Below, one piece after another: positions 1 through 8,017 of a DNA stretch of 32,311 nucleotides (position 1 is the first letter of the stretch; each line of letters begins with the position of its first letter). The notes beneath the pieces were generated by a model, which had not been told where the DNA came from, made no database searches, and saw only the letters and a list, made by a program, of their open reading frames with translations. Location: assembly GCA_903885585.1 (NCBI GenBank), contig CAISJH010000168.1:1-32311 (forward strand), given 5' to 3'. Source of the DNA: an uncultured beta proteobacterium (GTDB lineage: Bacteria > Pseudomonadota > Gammaproteobacteria > Burkholderiales > Burkholderiaceae_C). A program made the translations under genes and the position numbers.

Positions 1-26
1 AGCAGCAGAGGCCGACAACTCGACAC

Positions 27-848
27 ATGACTGACACCGCTGCCACGACCACCCTGCGCTTTTCACGCCTGCTGCTAACAGGCGCTGCCGGAGGCCTGGG
101 GCGGCAACTGCGACCGCGGCTGAAGGCTTGCTGCGACGTGCTGCGGGTGAGCGATATCGCAGAGCTGGGCAAGGCTGCACCAGGCGAGGAACTGCAGCCC
201 TGCGCGCTGGAGGACAAGGCGGCCGTCCTCTCACTGCTGGAAGGCGTGCAGGCCGTGGTGCACCTGGGCGGTGTTTCCACCGAGCGGCCGTTCGAAGAGA
301 TCATGGGCCCCAACATCCAGGGCTTGTTCCACCTCTATGAAGGGGCCCGGCTGCACGGTGCACGGCGCATCGTGTTTGCCAGCTCCAACCACGTCACGGG
401 CTTCAGGCGCCAAGATGAGACCGTCTTGCCGCGCGAGCCGGTGCGGCCGGACGGCTACTACGGCCTGAGCAAAGCCTTCGGCGAGAACCTGGCGCAGTTC
501 TACTTCGACCGCTGGGGCATCGAGACGGTGAGCCTGCGCATCGGCTCTTCCTTCCCGGAACCGAAGGACCGCCGCATGCTGGCCACCTGGCTGAGCTACG
601 ACGACCTGGAGCGCCTGGTGGTTTCGGCCTTGACAGCCCCCGCCGTCGGCCACACCGTGGTCTACGGCATGAGCGACAACCGCCTGACCTGGTGGGACAA
701 CACCTCTGCACGGCATGTCGGCTACCGGCCGCAAGACTCTTCGGAGCCTTTCCGCGCCGCCGTGGAAGCACGCCAGCAGCATATCGACCTGGCCGACCCG
801 GCGGCCCTCTACCAGGGCGGCGGTTTCGTCAAGATGGGGCCCTTCTGA
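27..848 (+). CDS. udh: Uronate dehydrogenase (NAD-dependent, extended SDR)
   Basis: This enzyme oxidises the C1 of D-galacturonate or D-glucuronate with NAD+ to the aldaro-lactone, the first step of oxidative uronate breakdown in the cytoplasm. The 273-residue product has the SDR nucleotide-binding motif TGAAGGLG at about residues 18-25, the catalytic YGLSK (YxxxK) at 145-149, a Ser pair in FASSNH near 119, and the family-typical stretches HLGGVS and TWWDN. Its length and motif order fit the short uronate dehydrogenases and not UDP-sugar epimerases, which are longer. The ATG at 27 forms an ATGA with a possible stop of an upstream frame, suggesting it is not the first gene of its operon. TRAP importer genes follow after 55 nt and lactonase and dehydratase genes after them, which supports the assignment. 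Recognition is from family knowledge; no search was run. Confidence 0.92.
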   Translation: MTDTAATTTLRFSRLLLTGAAGGLGRQLRPRLKACCDVLRVSDIAELGKAAPGEELQPCALEDKAAVLSLLEGVQAVVHLGGVSTERPFEEIMGPNIQGLFHLYEGARLHGARRIVFASSNHVTGFRRQDETVLPREPVRPDGYYGLSKAFGENLAQFYFDRWGIETVSLRIGSSFPEPKDRRMLATWLSYDDLERLVVSALTAPAVGHTVVYGMSDNRLTWWDNTSARHVGYRPQDSSEPFRAAVEARQQHIDLADPAALYQGGGFVKMGPF

Positions 849-903
849 CCCCGCCATTCCACCTCCTTCGATTGAACCAACACACCACCAACGGAGACCT
901 CCC

Positions 904-1890
904 ATGACCTTGTTCACCACCCTGCGCAAACCGCTGGGCCTGATCACCACCGCAGTGCTCGCAGCGCTGACCAGCAGCGCTTACGCCATCGAGTTCCGCT
1001 CGGCCGACACCCACAACGCTGACGACTACCCCACGGTGGTAGCGGTCAAGTTCATGAGCGAGCAGCTGGAGAAGGCCAGCGGCGGCAAGCACAAGATCAA
1101 GGTCTTCAACAAGTCGGCGCTGGGCAGCGAAAAGGAGACGATCGACCAGGTCAAGATCGGCGCGCTGGACTTCACACGCGTGAACGTGGGACCCATGAAC
1201 GGCGTGTGCCCCATGACCCAGGTGCCCACCATGCCTTTCCTGTTCCGCTCGGTGGAGCACATGCGCAAGGCACTGGACGGCCCGGTCGGTGAGGAGATCC
1301 TCAAGAGCTGCGAGTCGGCCGGCTACGTCGGCCTGGCCTTCTACGACAGCGGCGCACGCTCCATCTATGCCAAGAAGCCCATCCGCACGGTGGCCGATGC
1401 CAAGGGCCTGAAGATCCGCGTGCAGCAGTCCGACCTGTGGGTGGCCCTGGTAGGTGCCATGGGTGCCAACGCCACGCCCATGCCCTACGGCGAGGTCTAC
1501 ACGGCGCTGAAGACGGGCCTGATCGACGCGGCGGAGAACAACATCCCGTCGTTCGACACCGCCAAGCACGCAGAGGCCGTGAAGATCTACTCGCGCACCG
1601 AGCACTCCATGGCGCCGGAGATCCTGGTGATGTCCAAGGTGGTGTGGGACAAGCTGCCCAAGGCCGACCAGGACATGGTCCGCGCCGCAGCCAAGGCCTC
1701 GGTGGCCTTCCAGCGCCAGAAGTGGGACGAGCAGGAAGGCAAGTCGCTGGCCAACGTGAAGGCGCAGGGCGCGCAGATCGTGGAGGTGGACAAGGCTTCG
1801 TTTCAGGCCGTGATGGGCCCGGTGTACGACAAGTTCATGACCACGCCCGACATGAAGCGCCTGGTCAAGGCCGTGCAAGACCTGAAGTGA
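904..1890 (+). CDS. dctP: TRAP transporter periplasmic substrate-binding protein (DctP family)
   Basis: This is the periplasmic receptor that captures the solute and delivers it to the TRAP permease. The ORF track opens at 715, but the ATG at 904 gives a clean Sec signal peptide (basic LRKP, hydrophobic [13 protein letters not shown], cleavage near AYA-IEF) and is preceded by GGAG, so I use 904 (328 residues). The mature protein shows DctP features: the [11 protein letters not shown] start, the region [11 protein letters not shown]-like ([10 protein letters not shown]), [10 protein letters not shown] containing the conserved Arg that contacts the substrate carboxylate, and [15 protein letters not shown]. 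It lies between uronate dehydrogenase and the two membrane subunits, so a hexuronate such as galacturonate or glucuronate is the likely ligand. The symbol is the family name and does not imply C4-dicarboxylate transport. Confidence 0.9.
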   Translation: MTLFTTLRKPLGLITTAVLAALTSSAYAIEFRSADTHNADDYPTVVAVKFMSEQLEKASGGKHKIKVFNKSALGSEKETIDQVKIGALDFTRVNVGPMNGVCPMTQVPTMPFLFRSVEHMRKALDGPVGEEILKSCESAGYVGLAFYDSGARSIYAKKPIRTVADAKGLKIRVQQSDLWVALVGAMGANATPMPYGEVYTALKTGLIDAAENNIPSFDTAKHAEAVKIYSRTEHSMAPEILVMSKVVWDKLPKADQDMVRAAAKASVAFQRQKWDEQEGKSLANVKAQGAQIVEVDKASFQAVMGPVYDKFMTTPDMKRLVKAVQDLK

Positions 1891-1937
1891 AGTCACCGGC
1901 CTGAACGGCAAGCCCCACAGCACCGCAGTCCAGCACC

Positions 1938-2435
1938 TTGCTCGGCCTCTACACCCGCTTTTGCGCATCGCTGTCCAAGCTTTGCCTGGTGCTGGGCGTG
2001 ATCGGGTTGCTGGCCGTGATCGTCAGCGTACAGTGGCAGGTCTTTGGCCGCTACGTGATGAACGACACGCCCACATGGGCAGAGGCGCTGGCCCTGCTGC
2101 TGGTGCTGTTCGTCACGGCCTTTGGCCTGGCGGTGGGGGTGCGTGACGCTGGGCACATTGGGCTGGAGTCGCTGGTCGGCCTGTTGCCACCGGCCTGGCG
2201 GCGCCGCGCCGAGTTGCTGATCCACGCGCTGGTGGGCCTGTTCGGTGCCCTGATGGTGCGCGGGGGCTGGGTCTGGGCGTCGGCCAAGTGGGGAGAGAAG
2301 AAGCCCATGCTGCCGGTGCCCGACGGCATCGACTACGTGCCGGTCATGATCGCCGGCGTGCTCATCGTGCTGTTCTCCATCGAGCACTTCATCGCCGTGT
2401 GGCGCGGCACCCCCGTGGAGCCGGCATGGAACTGA
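1938..2435 (+). CDS. dctQ: TRAP transporter small permease (DctQ family)
   Basis: This is the small integral membrane subunit of the TRAP transporter, pairing with the large permease encoded next. The 165-residue protein has four hydrophobic segments (around LCLVLGVIGLLAVIVSV, ALALLLVLFVTAFGLAVGV, LLIHALVGLFGALMV and YVPVMIAGVLIVLFSI), the DctQ arrangement, and the recognisable FGRYVMNDTPTWAEALALLL motif. An in-frame stop at 1902-1904 limits the start, and TTG at 1938 is the only usual initiation codon before the first membrane segment; no strong ribosome binding site is visible. Its stop overlaps the dctM start by 10 nt, so the two are probably translationally coupled. The gene sits 47 nt after the receptor gene. 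Confidence 0.88.
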   Translation: MLGLYTRFCASLSKLCLVLGVIGLLAVIVSVQWQVFGRYVMNDTPTWAEALALLLVLFVTAFGLAVGVRDAGHIGLESLVGLLPPAWRRRAELLIHALVGLFGALMVRGGWVWASAKWGEKKPMLPVPDGIDYVPVMIAGVLIVLFSIEHFIAVWRGTPVEPAWN

Positions 2436-3715
2436 CCGTGCTCGCCGTCAGCTTCACGCTGCTGCTGCTGCTGGGCGTGCCGGTGGCCTTTGCCATCGGC
2501 TTGTCGTCGGTGGCCACCATCCTGGCGGCCGGGCTGCCCATGGCGGTGGTGTTCCAGAAGATGGTGGGCGGGATGCAGGTGTTCAGCTTCCTGGCCATCC
2601 CCTTCTTCGTCTTCGCGGGCGAACTGATGCTCTACGGCGGGATTGCCGAGCGGATCGTGCGCCTGGCCAACAGCCTGGTGGGCCATGTGCGCGGTGGGCT
2701 GGGGATGAGCAACGTGCTCGGCTGCACCCTGTTCGGTGGTGTGGTCGGCTCGCCCGTGGCGGACGTCTCGGCCATGGGCTCGGTGATGATCCCGCTGATG
2801 AAGAAGGAGGGGTATGACGCCGACTACGCAGTCAACGTCACCACCCACGCCGCGCTGGTGGGCGCGCTGATGCCCACCTCGCACAACCTGATCCTGTTCA
2901 CGCTGGCCACCTCCGGTCTGGCCTCGGTGAGCGTGCTGGGGCTGATCCTGGCCGGGCTCGTACCTGCGCTGTTGTTGACCCTGTGCAACCTGGGCGCGGC
3001 CTGGTGGGTGGCCCGAAAACGAGGCTACCCGACGCACGGCGCCTTCCCCGGCTGGGGCGCAGTCGCCCTGGCCCTGGCGGCGGCCTTACCTGGCCTGTTG
3101 GTGGTCGTGATCATCCTCGGCGGCATTCTGAGCGGCGCCTTCACGGCCACCGAGTCGGCCTCCATCGCCGTGGCCTGGGCGCTGTTGATCACCGTGTTCG
3201 TCTACCGGTCGCTGAGCTGGGCGCACTTTCTCAAGGCCTGCGCCAAGGCCTGCAAGACCACCGGCGTGGTGCTGCTGCTGATCGGCATCTCGGCGGCCTT
3301 CGGCTACTTTCTTGCGCTGTACGAGGTGCCGCAGAAGACGGGCGAGCTGATGAAGGCCGTCTCCACCGAGCCCTGGGTCATCTTCCTGATGATCAACGTG
3401 CTGCTGTTCGTGCTGGGCACCTTCCTGGACATGGCGCCCACCATCCTGATCTGCACGCCCATCTTCATGCCGATTGCGATGCAGTTCGGCATGGACCCGC
3501 TGCAGTTCGGCGTGGTGATGCTGATCAACTGCGCGCTGGGCCTGAACACGCCACCCGTGGGCACGGTGCAGTTCGTGGGCTGCGCCATCGGCGGGGTGTC
3601 GGTCGGACAAGTGATGCGCTCGATCTGGCCCTTCTACGGTGCGCTGGGCCTGTGCCTGGCGCTCGTCACCTACGTGCCGGCGTTCTCCACCTGGCTGCCG
3701 GGGCTGGTGAAATAG
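2426..3715 (+). CDS. dctM: TRAP transporter large permease (DctM family)
   Basis: This is the large membrane subunit that carries the translocation pathway of the TRAP importer and uses an ion gradient, not ATP. The 429-residue protein is almost entirely hydrophobic, with about a dozen predicted membrane segments. Family landmarks include an N-terminal LLLLLGVPVAFAIGLSS, the segment FSFLAIPFFVFAGELM, GGVVGSPVADVSAMGSVMIPLMKKEGY, GAFTATESASIAVAWA and the C-terminal GLNTPPVGTVQFVGCAIG, all typical of DctM. The ORF track starts at 2288 in an extended frame; the ATG at 2426 (MELTVLAV) matches the family N-terminus and overlaps the end of dctQ by 10 nt. With the receptor and small permease it makes a complete TRAP system, probably for uronates given its neighbours. 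Confidence 0.92.
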   Translation: MELTVLAVSFTLLLLLGVPVAFAIGLSSVATILAAGLPMAVVFQKMVGGMQVFSFLAIPFFVFAGELMLYGGIAERIVRLANSLVGHVRGGLGMSNVLGCTLFGGVVGSPVADVSAMGSVMIPLMKKEGYDADYAVNVTTHAALVGALMPTSHNLILFTLATSGLASVSVLGLILAGLVPALLLTLCNLGAAWWVARKRGYPTHGAFPGWGAVALALAAALPGLLVVVIILGGILSGAFTATESASIAVAWALLITVFVYRSLSWAHFLKACAKACKTTGVVLLLIGISAAFGYFLALYEVPQKTGELMKAVSTEPWVIFLMINVLLFVLGTFLDMAPTILICTPIFMPIAMQFGMDPLQFGVVMLINCALGLNTPPVGTVQFVGCAIGGVSVGQVMRSIWPFYGALGLCLALVTYVPAFSTWLPGLVK

Positions 3716-3784
3716 CGCCGGCACAAACGCTGCAAGCTGCAGTCAACACCACGGCGGGCTGAACTCAGCGCCCGAAATCACGCA

Positions 3785-4777
3785 ATGGACCCCGCGATGG
3801 ACCCCCTGCCCCCCGCCCCCCCCAAGCCCCTGGGCCTGCGCTACCCCGACCCGGCCGTCGAGGTGTTGGACCCGGCTTTCCTGCCCCTGCGGCTGTTCAG
3901 CTCGTCCGTGGAGCTGCTGGCCACGGGCATGCACTGGGCCGAAGGGCCGGTATGGTTTGGCGACGGGCGCTACCTGCTGGTGTCGGACATCCCGAACAAC
4001 CGCATCCTGCGCTGGGACGAGTGCTCCGGCGCGGTGAGCGTATTCCGCCAGCCGTCGAACAACGCCAACGGGCATACGCGGGACCTGCAAGGCCGGCTGG
4101 TGAGCTGCGAGCACCTGACGCGCCGCATCACCCGCACCGAGTTCGATGGCTCAGTGACGGTGCTGGCCGATCGCTTCGAGGGACGGCGCCTGAATTCTCC
4201 CAATGACATCGTCTGCGCCCGCGACGGCGCACTGTGGTTCACCGACCCGCCGTTCGGCATCCATGGCTTCTGGGAAGGCGAGCCGGCCGAACCCGAACTG
4301 CCCTTCCAGGGCGTGTTCCGGCTGGACCCCACTACCGGCCGTCTGCAGGCCATGCTGACGGACCTGGCCGGCCCCAACGGCCTGGCCTTCTCACCCGACG
4401 GCTCGGTGCTCTACGTGGTGGAAAGCCGCGCCAAGCCGCACAGGCTGATCTGGGGCTACGACGCGGGGCCGGACGGCACCCTGTCGAACAAGCGCCTGGT
4501 CGTGGATGCGCAGGGCCCGGGGGCGCTCGATGGCTTTGCCGTCGATATCAAGGGCCACCTGTGGTGCGGCTGGGGCAGCGATGGCTCCATCGGTGCAGAC
4601 CCCGAGGGCCTGGACGGCGTGCGCGTCTTCGCCCCCGCGGGCCACGCCATCGCCCACATCCACCTGCCCGAACGGTGCGCCAACGTGTGCTTTGGCGGGA
4701 GACACCGCAACCGCCTGTTCATGGCCGCCAGCCACAGTCTGTATGCACTGCATGTGAACGTGCAGGGGGCCGCATGA
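3785..4777 (+). CDS. SMP-30/gluconolactonase-family sugar lactonase
   Basis: This is probably the lactonase that opens the aldaro-lactone made by uronate dehydrogenase, giving the free aldarate. The 330-residue protein fits the six-bladed propeller SMP-30 family. Residues matching the divalent-metal site are visible: Glu53 in WAEGPVW, Asn140 in [11 protein letters not shown], Asn198 in [11 protein letters not shown] and Asp249 in LDGFAVD, with spacings close to those of animal SMP-30. Two ATGs lie 12 nt apart in a small duplication (ATGGACCCC twice), so the start could be 3785 or 3797; neither has a good ribosome binding site. It lies 69 nt after the permease, and its stop overlaps the galactarate dehydratase start. 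The lactone specificity is inferred from the operon. Confidence 0.85.
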   Translation: MDPAMDPLPPAPPKPLGLRYPDPAVEVLDPAFLPLRLFSSSVELLATGMHWAEGPVWFGDGRYLLVSDIPNNRILRWDECSGAVSVFRQPSNNANGHTRDLQGRLVSCEHLTRRITRTEFDGSVTVLADRFEGRRLNSPNDIVCARDGALWFTDPPFGIHGFWEGEPAEPELPFQGVFRLDPTTGRLQAMLTDLAGPNGLAFSPDGSVLYVVESRAKPHRLIWGYDAGPDGTLSNKRLVVDAQGPGALDGFAVDIKGHLWCGWGSDGSIGADPEGLDGVRVFAPAGHAIAHIHLPERCANVCFGGRHRNRLFMAASHSLYALHVNVQGAA

Positions 4778-6393
4778 CGTCTCCCCACCCGGTGCTGGTG
4801 CGTATGCACCCGACCGACAACGTGGCCATCATCGGCAACGAAGGCGGGCTGCCAGCCGGCACCTTGCTGCCGCAACCGGCCGTCGGGCTGGTGTTGCGCG
4901 AGCGCGTCCCCCAGGCGCACAAGGTGGCGCTGGTGGACATTCCCGAAGGCCATGCGGTCACACGCTACGGCATCACCATCGGCCACGCGCTGCGCGATCT
5001 GCTGGCCGGCAGCTGGGTGCACGAGCGGGTGCTGCGCATGCCACCAGCGCGCGGGCTGGACGGCCTGCCGATGGGGCCTGGTGTCAGCGATGAAGCACCA
5101 CCGGCCGAGCCGTTAGAGGGCTACACCTTCGAGGGCTACCGCAATCCAGACGGTTCGGTAGGCACACGCAACCTGCTGGCCATCACCACCACGGTGCAAT
5201 GCGTGGCCGGGGTGCTGTACGTGGCGGTGGAGCGCATCCGCCGTGAGCTGCTGCCCAGGTATCCCAACGTGGACGGCGTGGTGGCCCTGGAGCACGCGTA
5301 TGGGTGCGGCGTGGCGATCGATGCGCCCGAGGCCGTCATCCCCATCCGCACGGTGCGGCACCTGGCGCGCAACCCCAACTTCGGCGGCGAGGTGATGGTG
5401 GTGAGCCTGGGCTGCGAGAAGCTGCAGCCCGAAAGACTGCTGCCGCCGGGCAGCCTGCCGCTGCGGGTGCTGAACGCTGACACCGTTGCAGCTGGCGACC
5501 CAGCGCGACCAGGCGAGGGCAGGCCGGAGGCTCCCTACTCCCATGTCTGCCTGCAGGACGCGCAGCACGTGGGCTTCGGCTCGATGCTCAGCGCCATCCT
5601 GAGCACCGCCGAGCAGCACCTGCAGCGCCTGAACGCGCGCCAGCGCGAGACCGTGCCGGCCAGCGAGCTGGTGGTGGGTGTGCAGTGCGGCGGCAGCGAT
5701 GCCTTCAGCGGCGTGACCGCCAACCCGGCCGTGGGCGTGTGCGCCGACCTGCTGGTGCGCGCCGGCGCCACCGTGATGTTCTCTGAAACCACCGAAGTAC
5801 GCGACGCGGTGGAGACCCTCACCGCGCGCTGCGCCAGCGCCGAGGTGGCGCAGAAGATGGTGGCCGAGATGGCCTGGTACGACGCCTATCTGCAGCGCGG
5901 CCAGGTGGACCGCAGCGCCAACACCACGCCCGGCAACAAGGCGGGCGGCCTCTCGAACATTGTCGAGAAGGCCATGGGGTCGGTCATCAAGAGCGGCTCC
6001 ATGCCGATCTCGGCCGTGCTCTCACCTGGCGAGCGCGCCACGACCCGGGGGCTGATCTATGCCGCCACCCCGGCCAGCGACTTCATCTGCGGCACCTTGC
6101 AGCTGGCCGCCGGCATGAATGTGCACGTCTTCACCACCGGCCGCGGTACGCCTTATGGCCTGGCCGAGTGCCCGGTGGTCAAGGTGGCCACCCGCACCGA
6201 GCTCGCACATCGCTGGCACGACCTGATGGACCTGAACGCGGGCGCCGTAGCCGATGGCCAATGCAGCGTCGGGGAGATGGGCTGGCAGCTGTTCCGCCTG
6301 CTGCTGGAGGTGGCCAGCGGCCGCCCAACCTGGGCCGAGCAGCACCGACTGCACAATCAGCTCGTGCTCTTCAATCCTGCGCCGGTAACCTGA
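4774..6393 (+). CDS. garD: Galactarate dehydratase (UxaA/GarD family)
   Basis: This enzyme removes water from galactarate (mucate) to give 5-dehydro-4-deoxy-glucarate, following lactone opening. The 539-residue product has the two-part GarD/altronate dehydratase layout. A small N-terminal SAF-like domain (about residues 1-95, with HPTDNVAI and a His-containing [14 protein letters not shown]) is followed by a large catalytic domain containing [31 protein letters not shown] and the signature [10 protein letters not shown]. It is close to E. coli GarD in length (about 520). The ATG at 4774 overlaps the previous stop as ATGA; the longer ORF from 4234 is antisense-like filler in another frame of the lactonase. 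Altronate dehydratase is the main alternative, but the uronate dehydrogenase plus lactonase context favours an aldarate substrate. Confidence 0.87.
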   Translation: MTSPHPVLVRMHPTDNVAIIGNEGGLPAGTLLPQPAVGLVLRERVPQAHKVALVDIPEGHAVTRYGITIGHALRDLLAGSWVHERVLRMPPARGLDGLPMGPGVSDEAPPAEPLEGYTFEGYRNPDGSVGTRNLLAITTTVQCVAGVLYVAVERIRRELLPRYPNVDGVVALEHAYGCGVAIDAPEAVIPIRTVRHLARNPNFGGEVMVVSLGCEKLQPERLLPPGSLPLRVLNADTVAAGDPARPGEGRPEAPYSHVCLQDAQHVGFGSMLSAILSTAEQHLQRLNARQRETVPASELVVGVQCGGSDAFSGVTANPAVGVCADLLVRAGATVMFSETTEVRDAVETLTARCASAEVAQKMVAEMAWYDAYLQRGQVDRSANTTPGNKAGGLSNIVEKAMGSVIKSGSMPISAVLSPGERATTRGLIYAATPASDFICGTLQLAAGMNVHVFTTGRGTPYGLAECPVVKVATRTELAHRWHDLMDLNAGAVADGQCSVGEMGWQLFRLLLEVASGRPTWAEQHRLHNQLVLFNPAPVT

Positions 6394-6442
6394 CGAGGTC
6401 AAGGCCCAACGGGCATCCTGGAAGCACAAGGAGTTTTGGACC

Positions 6443-6970
6443 GTGAGTGAGACCAACGACTCCCTGCTGGTGCGCCTGTCCAGCCACGTCAGTCTGTTTT
6501 CGGGCATGCAGCGAACCGCGATGGTTCGGCTGCTCGGAAAGGCGGAGCGGATATCGCAGCCGGCCAATGGCTTGTTCTTCGATGAGGGTGAGCCCGGCGA
6601 GTCCTTCTACGTGCTGGTGATGGGCAAGGCGGCCGTGGAGAAGAAGACGGCAAACGGGTGGGTAGAACTGACCCAGCTGGGGTCAGGCGACACCTTTGGC
6701 GAGATGACGCTCCTGAACGAGAAGATCCGCTCGGCCCGTGTCCGGGCCCTGGAGCCTTCTGTATGCCTGTACTTTCACGGCAAGAAACTCGACGACTCGC
6801 CCGACATTCAGGCCGTGATCTTCAAGAACATGGCCCGCTTGCTCACACGCCGGCTCAAGGCCACCAGCGCGGAGGTGGCCACGCTGAAGGCTTCCAAAGC
6901 TTCAGAGGAAGCCCAAGTCGAGGTCCGTTCTGGTCCCACGGGTGACGAACGTCAGTTTCAGAAGACCTGA
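6443..6970 (+). CDS. Stand-alone cyclic nucleotide-binding domain protein
   Basis: This is a 175-residue protein that is almost entirely one CRP-like cyclic nucleotide-binding (cNMP) domain. Visible landmarks are LFSGMQRTAMVRLLGKAERI, the beta-roll DEGEPGESFYVLVMGKAAVEKK, and a phosphate-binding cassette GDTFGEMTLLNEKIRSARVRA in which Gly86, Glu87 and the Arg near 99 are in the expected places. A helical segment follows (VIFKNMARLLTRRLK), then about 40 charged or polar residues, with no helix-turn-helix, so it is not a CRP-type transcription factor. The start is GTG at 6443 with AAGGAG nine bases upstream. It follows garD by 49 nt on the same strand and may be co-transcribed, but nothing links it to sugar catabolism. 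Ligand and partner are unknown. Confidence 0.85.
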   Translation: MSETNDSLLVRLSSHVSLFSGMQRTAMVRLLGKAERISQPANGLFFDEGEPGESFYVLVMGKAAVEKKTANGWVELTQLGSGDTFGEMTLLNEKIRSARVRALEPSVCLYFHGKKLDDSPDIQAVIFKNMARLLTRRLKATSAEVATLKASKASEEAQVEVRSGPTGDERQFQKT

Positions 6971-7031
6971 GAAACCTAGAGCCCATCCCATCGATCCGGC
7001 GTGCAGTTTCTTGCACCTGGTCAAAGGACCC

Positions 7032-7051
7032 CACGGCGCGGAGCGCCCGTG
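7032..7051. terminator. Possible bidirectional terminator hairpin between convergent genes
   Basis: CACGGCGC and GCGCCCGTG can pair around a GGA loop with one bulged C. The hairpin lies between the end of the cNMP-protein gene and the end of xdhC, which converge here. There is no T-tract on either side, so intrinsic termination is uncertain. Confidence 0.3.
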
Positions 7052-7054
7052 CAA

Positions 7055-8017
7055 TCAACCCGGCGAACAGCCCCTGGCGTCGGTCGCCTGCAACAACTGC
7101 GCCGCCACAGCCACAGCAATCACTTCAGGCTCCTTGCCTTCGATGCCAGGCACGCCGATGGGGCAAGTGACCTGATCCCACTCCTGATCACTGAAGCCCC
7201 GCTCACGCAGGCGGCGGCGAAAGGTGGCCCACTTGGTCTTGCTGCCGATCAGGCCGATGAACGTCAGGTCGCCATGCTGGCGCTGGCGCTTCAGGCAGGC
7301 TTGCACGATGTCCAGGTCTTCAGCATGACTGAAGCTCATGATCAACACCCGGCTGCCTGGCACCAGGTCTGCCACCGCCGCCTGCACGGGGTCGGAATGC
7401 TCGCAGTGCACATGGGCCAGCACCTCGGACGGAAAAATCTCGTCGCGGCTGTCCACCCAGCGCACGTCGAACGGCAACGTGGCGAGGATGCGCACCAGCG
7501 CCTTGCCCACATGACCGCCACCGAACAGCGCCACGGGTGCGCCTCGGGGCCGCAGCCGATCCCGCAGATCGTCTCGTAGCGGCCCCTGAAGCGCCTCGAA
7601 GTGCAACTCCACCACGCCACCGCAGCATTGCCCCAGGCTGGGGCCCAAGGCGAAGCGGCGGGAGAACGGCAGCCCGTCGGGTGGCGCGTCGCCCGCAGGT
7701 GGGACAGTACCGTTGACTGAGGCTTCGCGGGAACCGGCCAGCGCACCCACCAACCACTGGCGCGCCACGGCGATGGCGGAAAACTCCAGGTGCCCCCCGC
7801 CCAGCGTGTTGATCAGCCGGTCGGTGAACACGGCCATCCAGGCACCCTCATCGCGCGGGGCTGACCCCTGCACCTGCTGGACAGTCACCAGCACGGCGTG
7901 CCTTGCCCCGGGCGTTGCTCCCGGGTCACTGGCGCTCCCCAAGGCGGAGGCGTCCAGCGCCTGGGACCCGTCCAGAGATAGGGCCTGCTCCAGGGCCTCC
8001 AGCGCGAGCGGTGTCAC
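7055..8017 (-). CDS. xdhC: Xanthine dehydrogenase accessory protein XdhC
   Basis: XdhC binds the molybdenum cofactor and helps sulfurate and insert it into the XdhB subunit; it is not part of the final enzyme. The 320-residue product has the XdhC/CoxI N-terminal region (VTVQQVQGSAPRDEGAWMAV, the GGGHLEF motif, and LGPSLGQCCGGVVELHFE with the conserved double Cys). A C-terminal Rossmann-like domain carries VALFGGGHVGKALVRILATLPFDVRWVDSRDE, followed by the family-typical FIGLIGSKTKWATFRRRLRERG. The start overlaps the xdhB stop by 4 nt (ATGA type), so translation is probably coupled, and it is the last gene of the leftward puuD-uraH-xdhABC operon. A low-complexity stretch near residues 17-36 and another near 105-115 look like lineage-specific insertions. 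Confidence 0.93.
   Translation of the reverse strand: MTPLALEALEQALSLDGSQALDASALGSASDPGATPGARHAVLVTVQQVQGSAPRDEGAWMAVFTDRLINTLGGGHLEFSAIAVARQWLVGALAGSREASVNGTVPPAGDAPPDGLPFSRRFALGPSLGQCCGGVVELHFEALQGPLRDDLRDRLRPRGAPVALFGGGHVGKALVRILATLPFDVRWVDSRDEIFPSEVLAHVHCEHSDPVQAAVADLVPGSRVLIMSFSHAEDLDIVQACLKRQRQHGDLTFIGLIGSKTKWATFRRRLRERGFSDQEWDQVTCPIGVPGIEGKEPEVIAVAVAAQLLQATDARGCSPG

Noticed and set aside
1-30. Possible end of an upstream gene overlapping the udh start (frame 1 ends TGA at 28-30; frame 2 ends TGA at 32-34)
   Set aside because: Only about ten codons are visible in each frame and neither can be recognised or preferred with confidence.
3730-3742. CTGCA-AGC-TGCAG hairpin after dctM as an operon terminator
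   Set aside because: A 5-bp stem with no T-tract; the next gene follows in the same direction after 69 nt, so an operon break is not supported.
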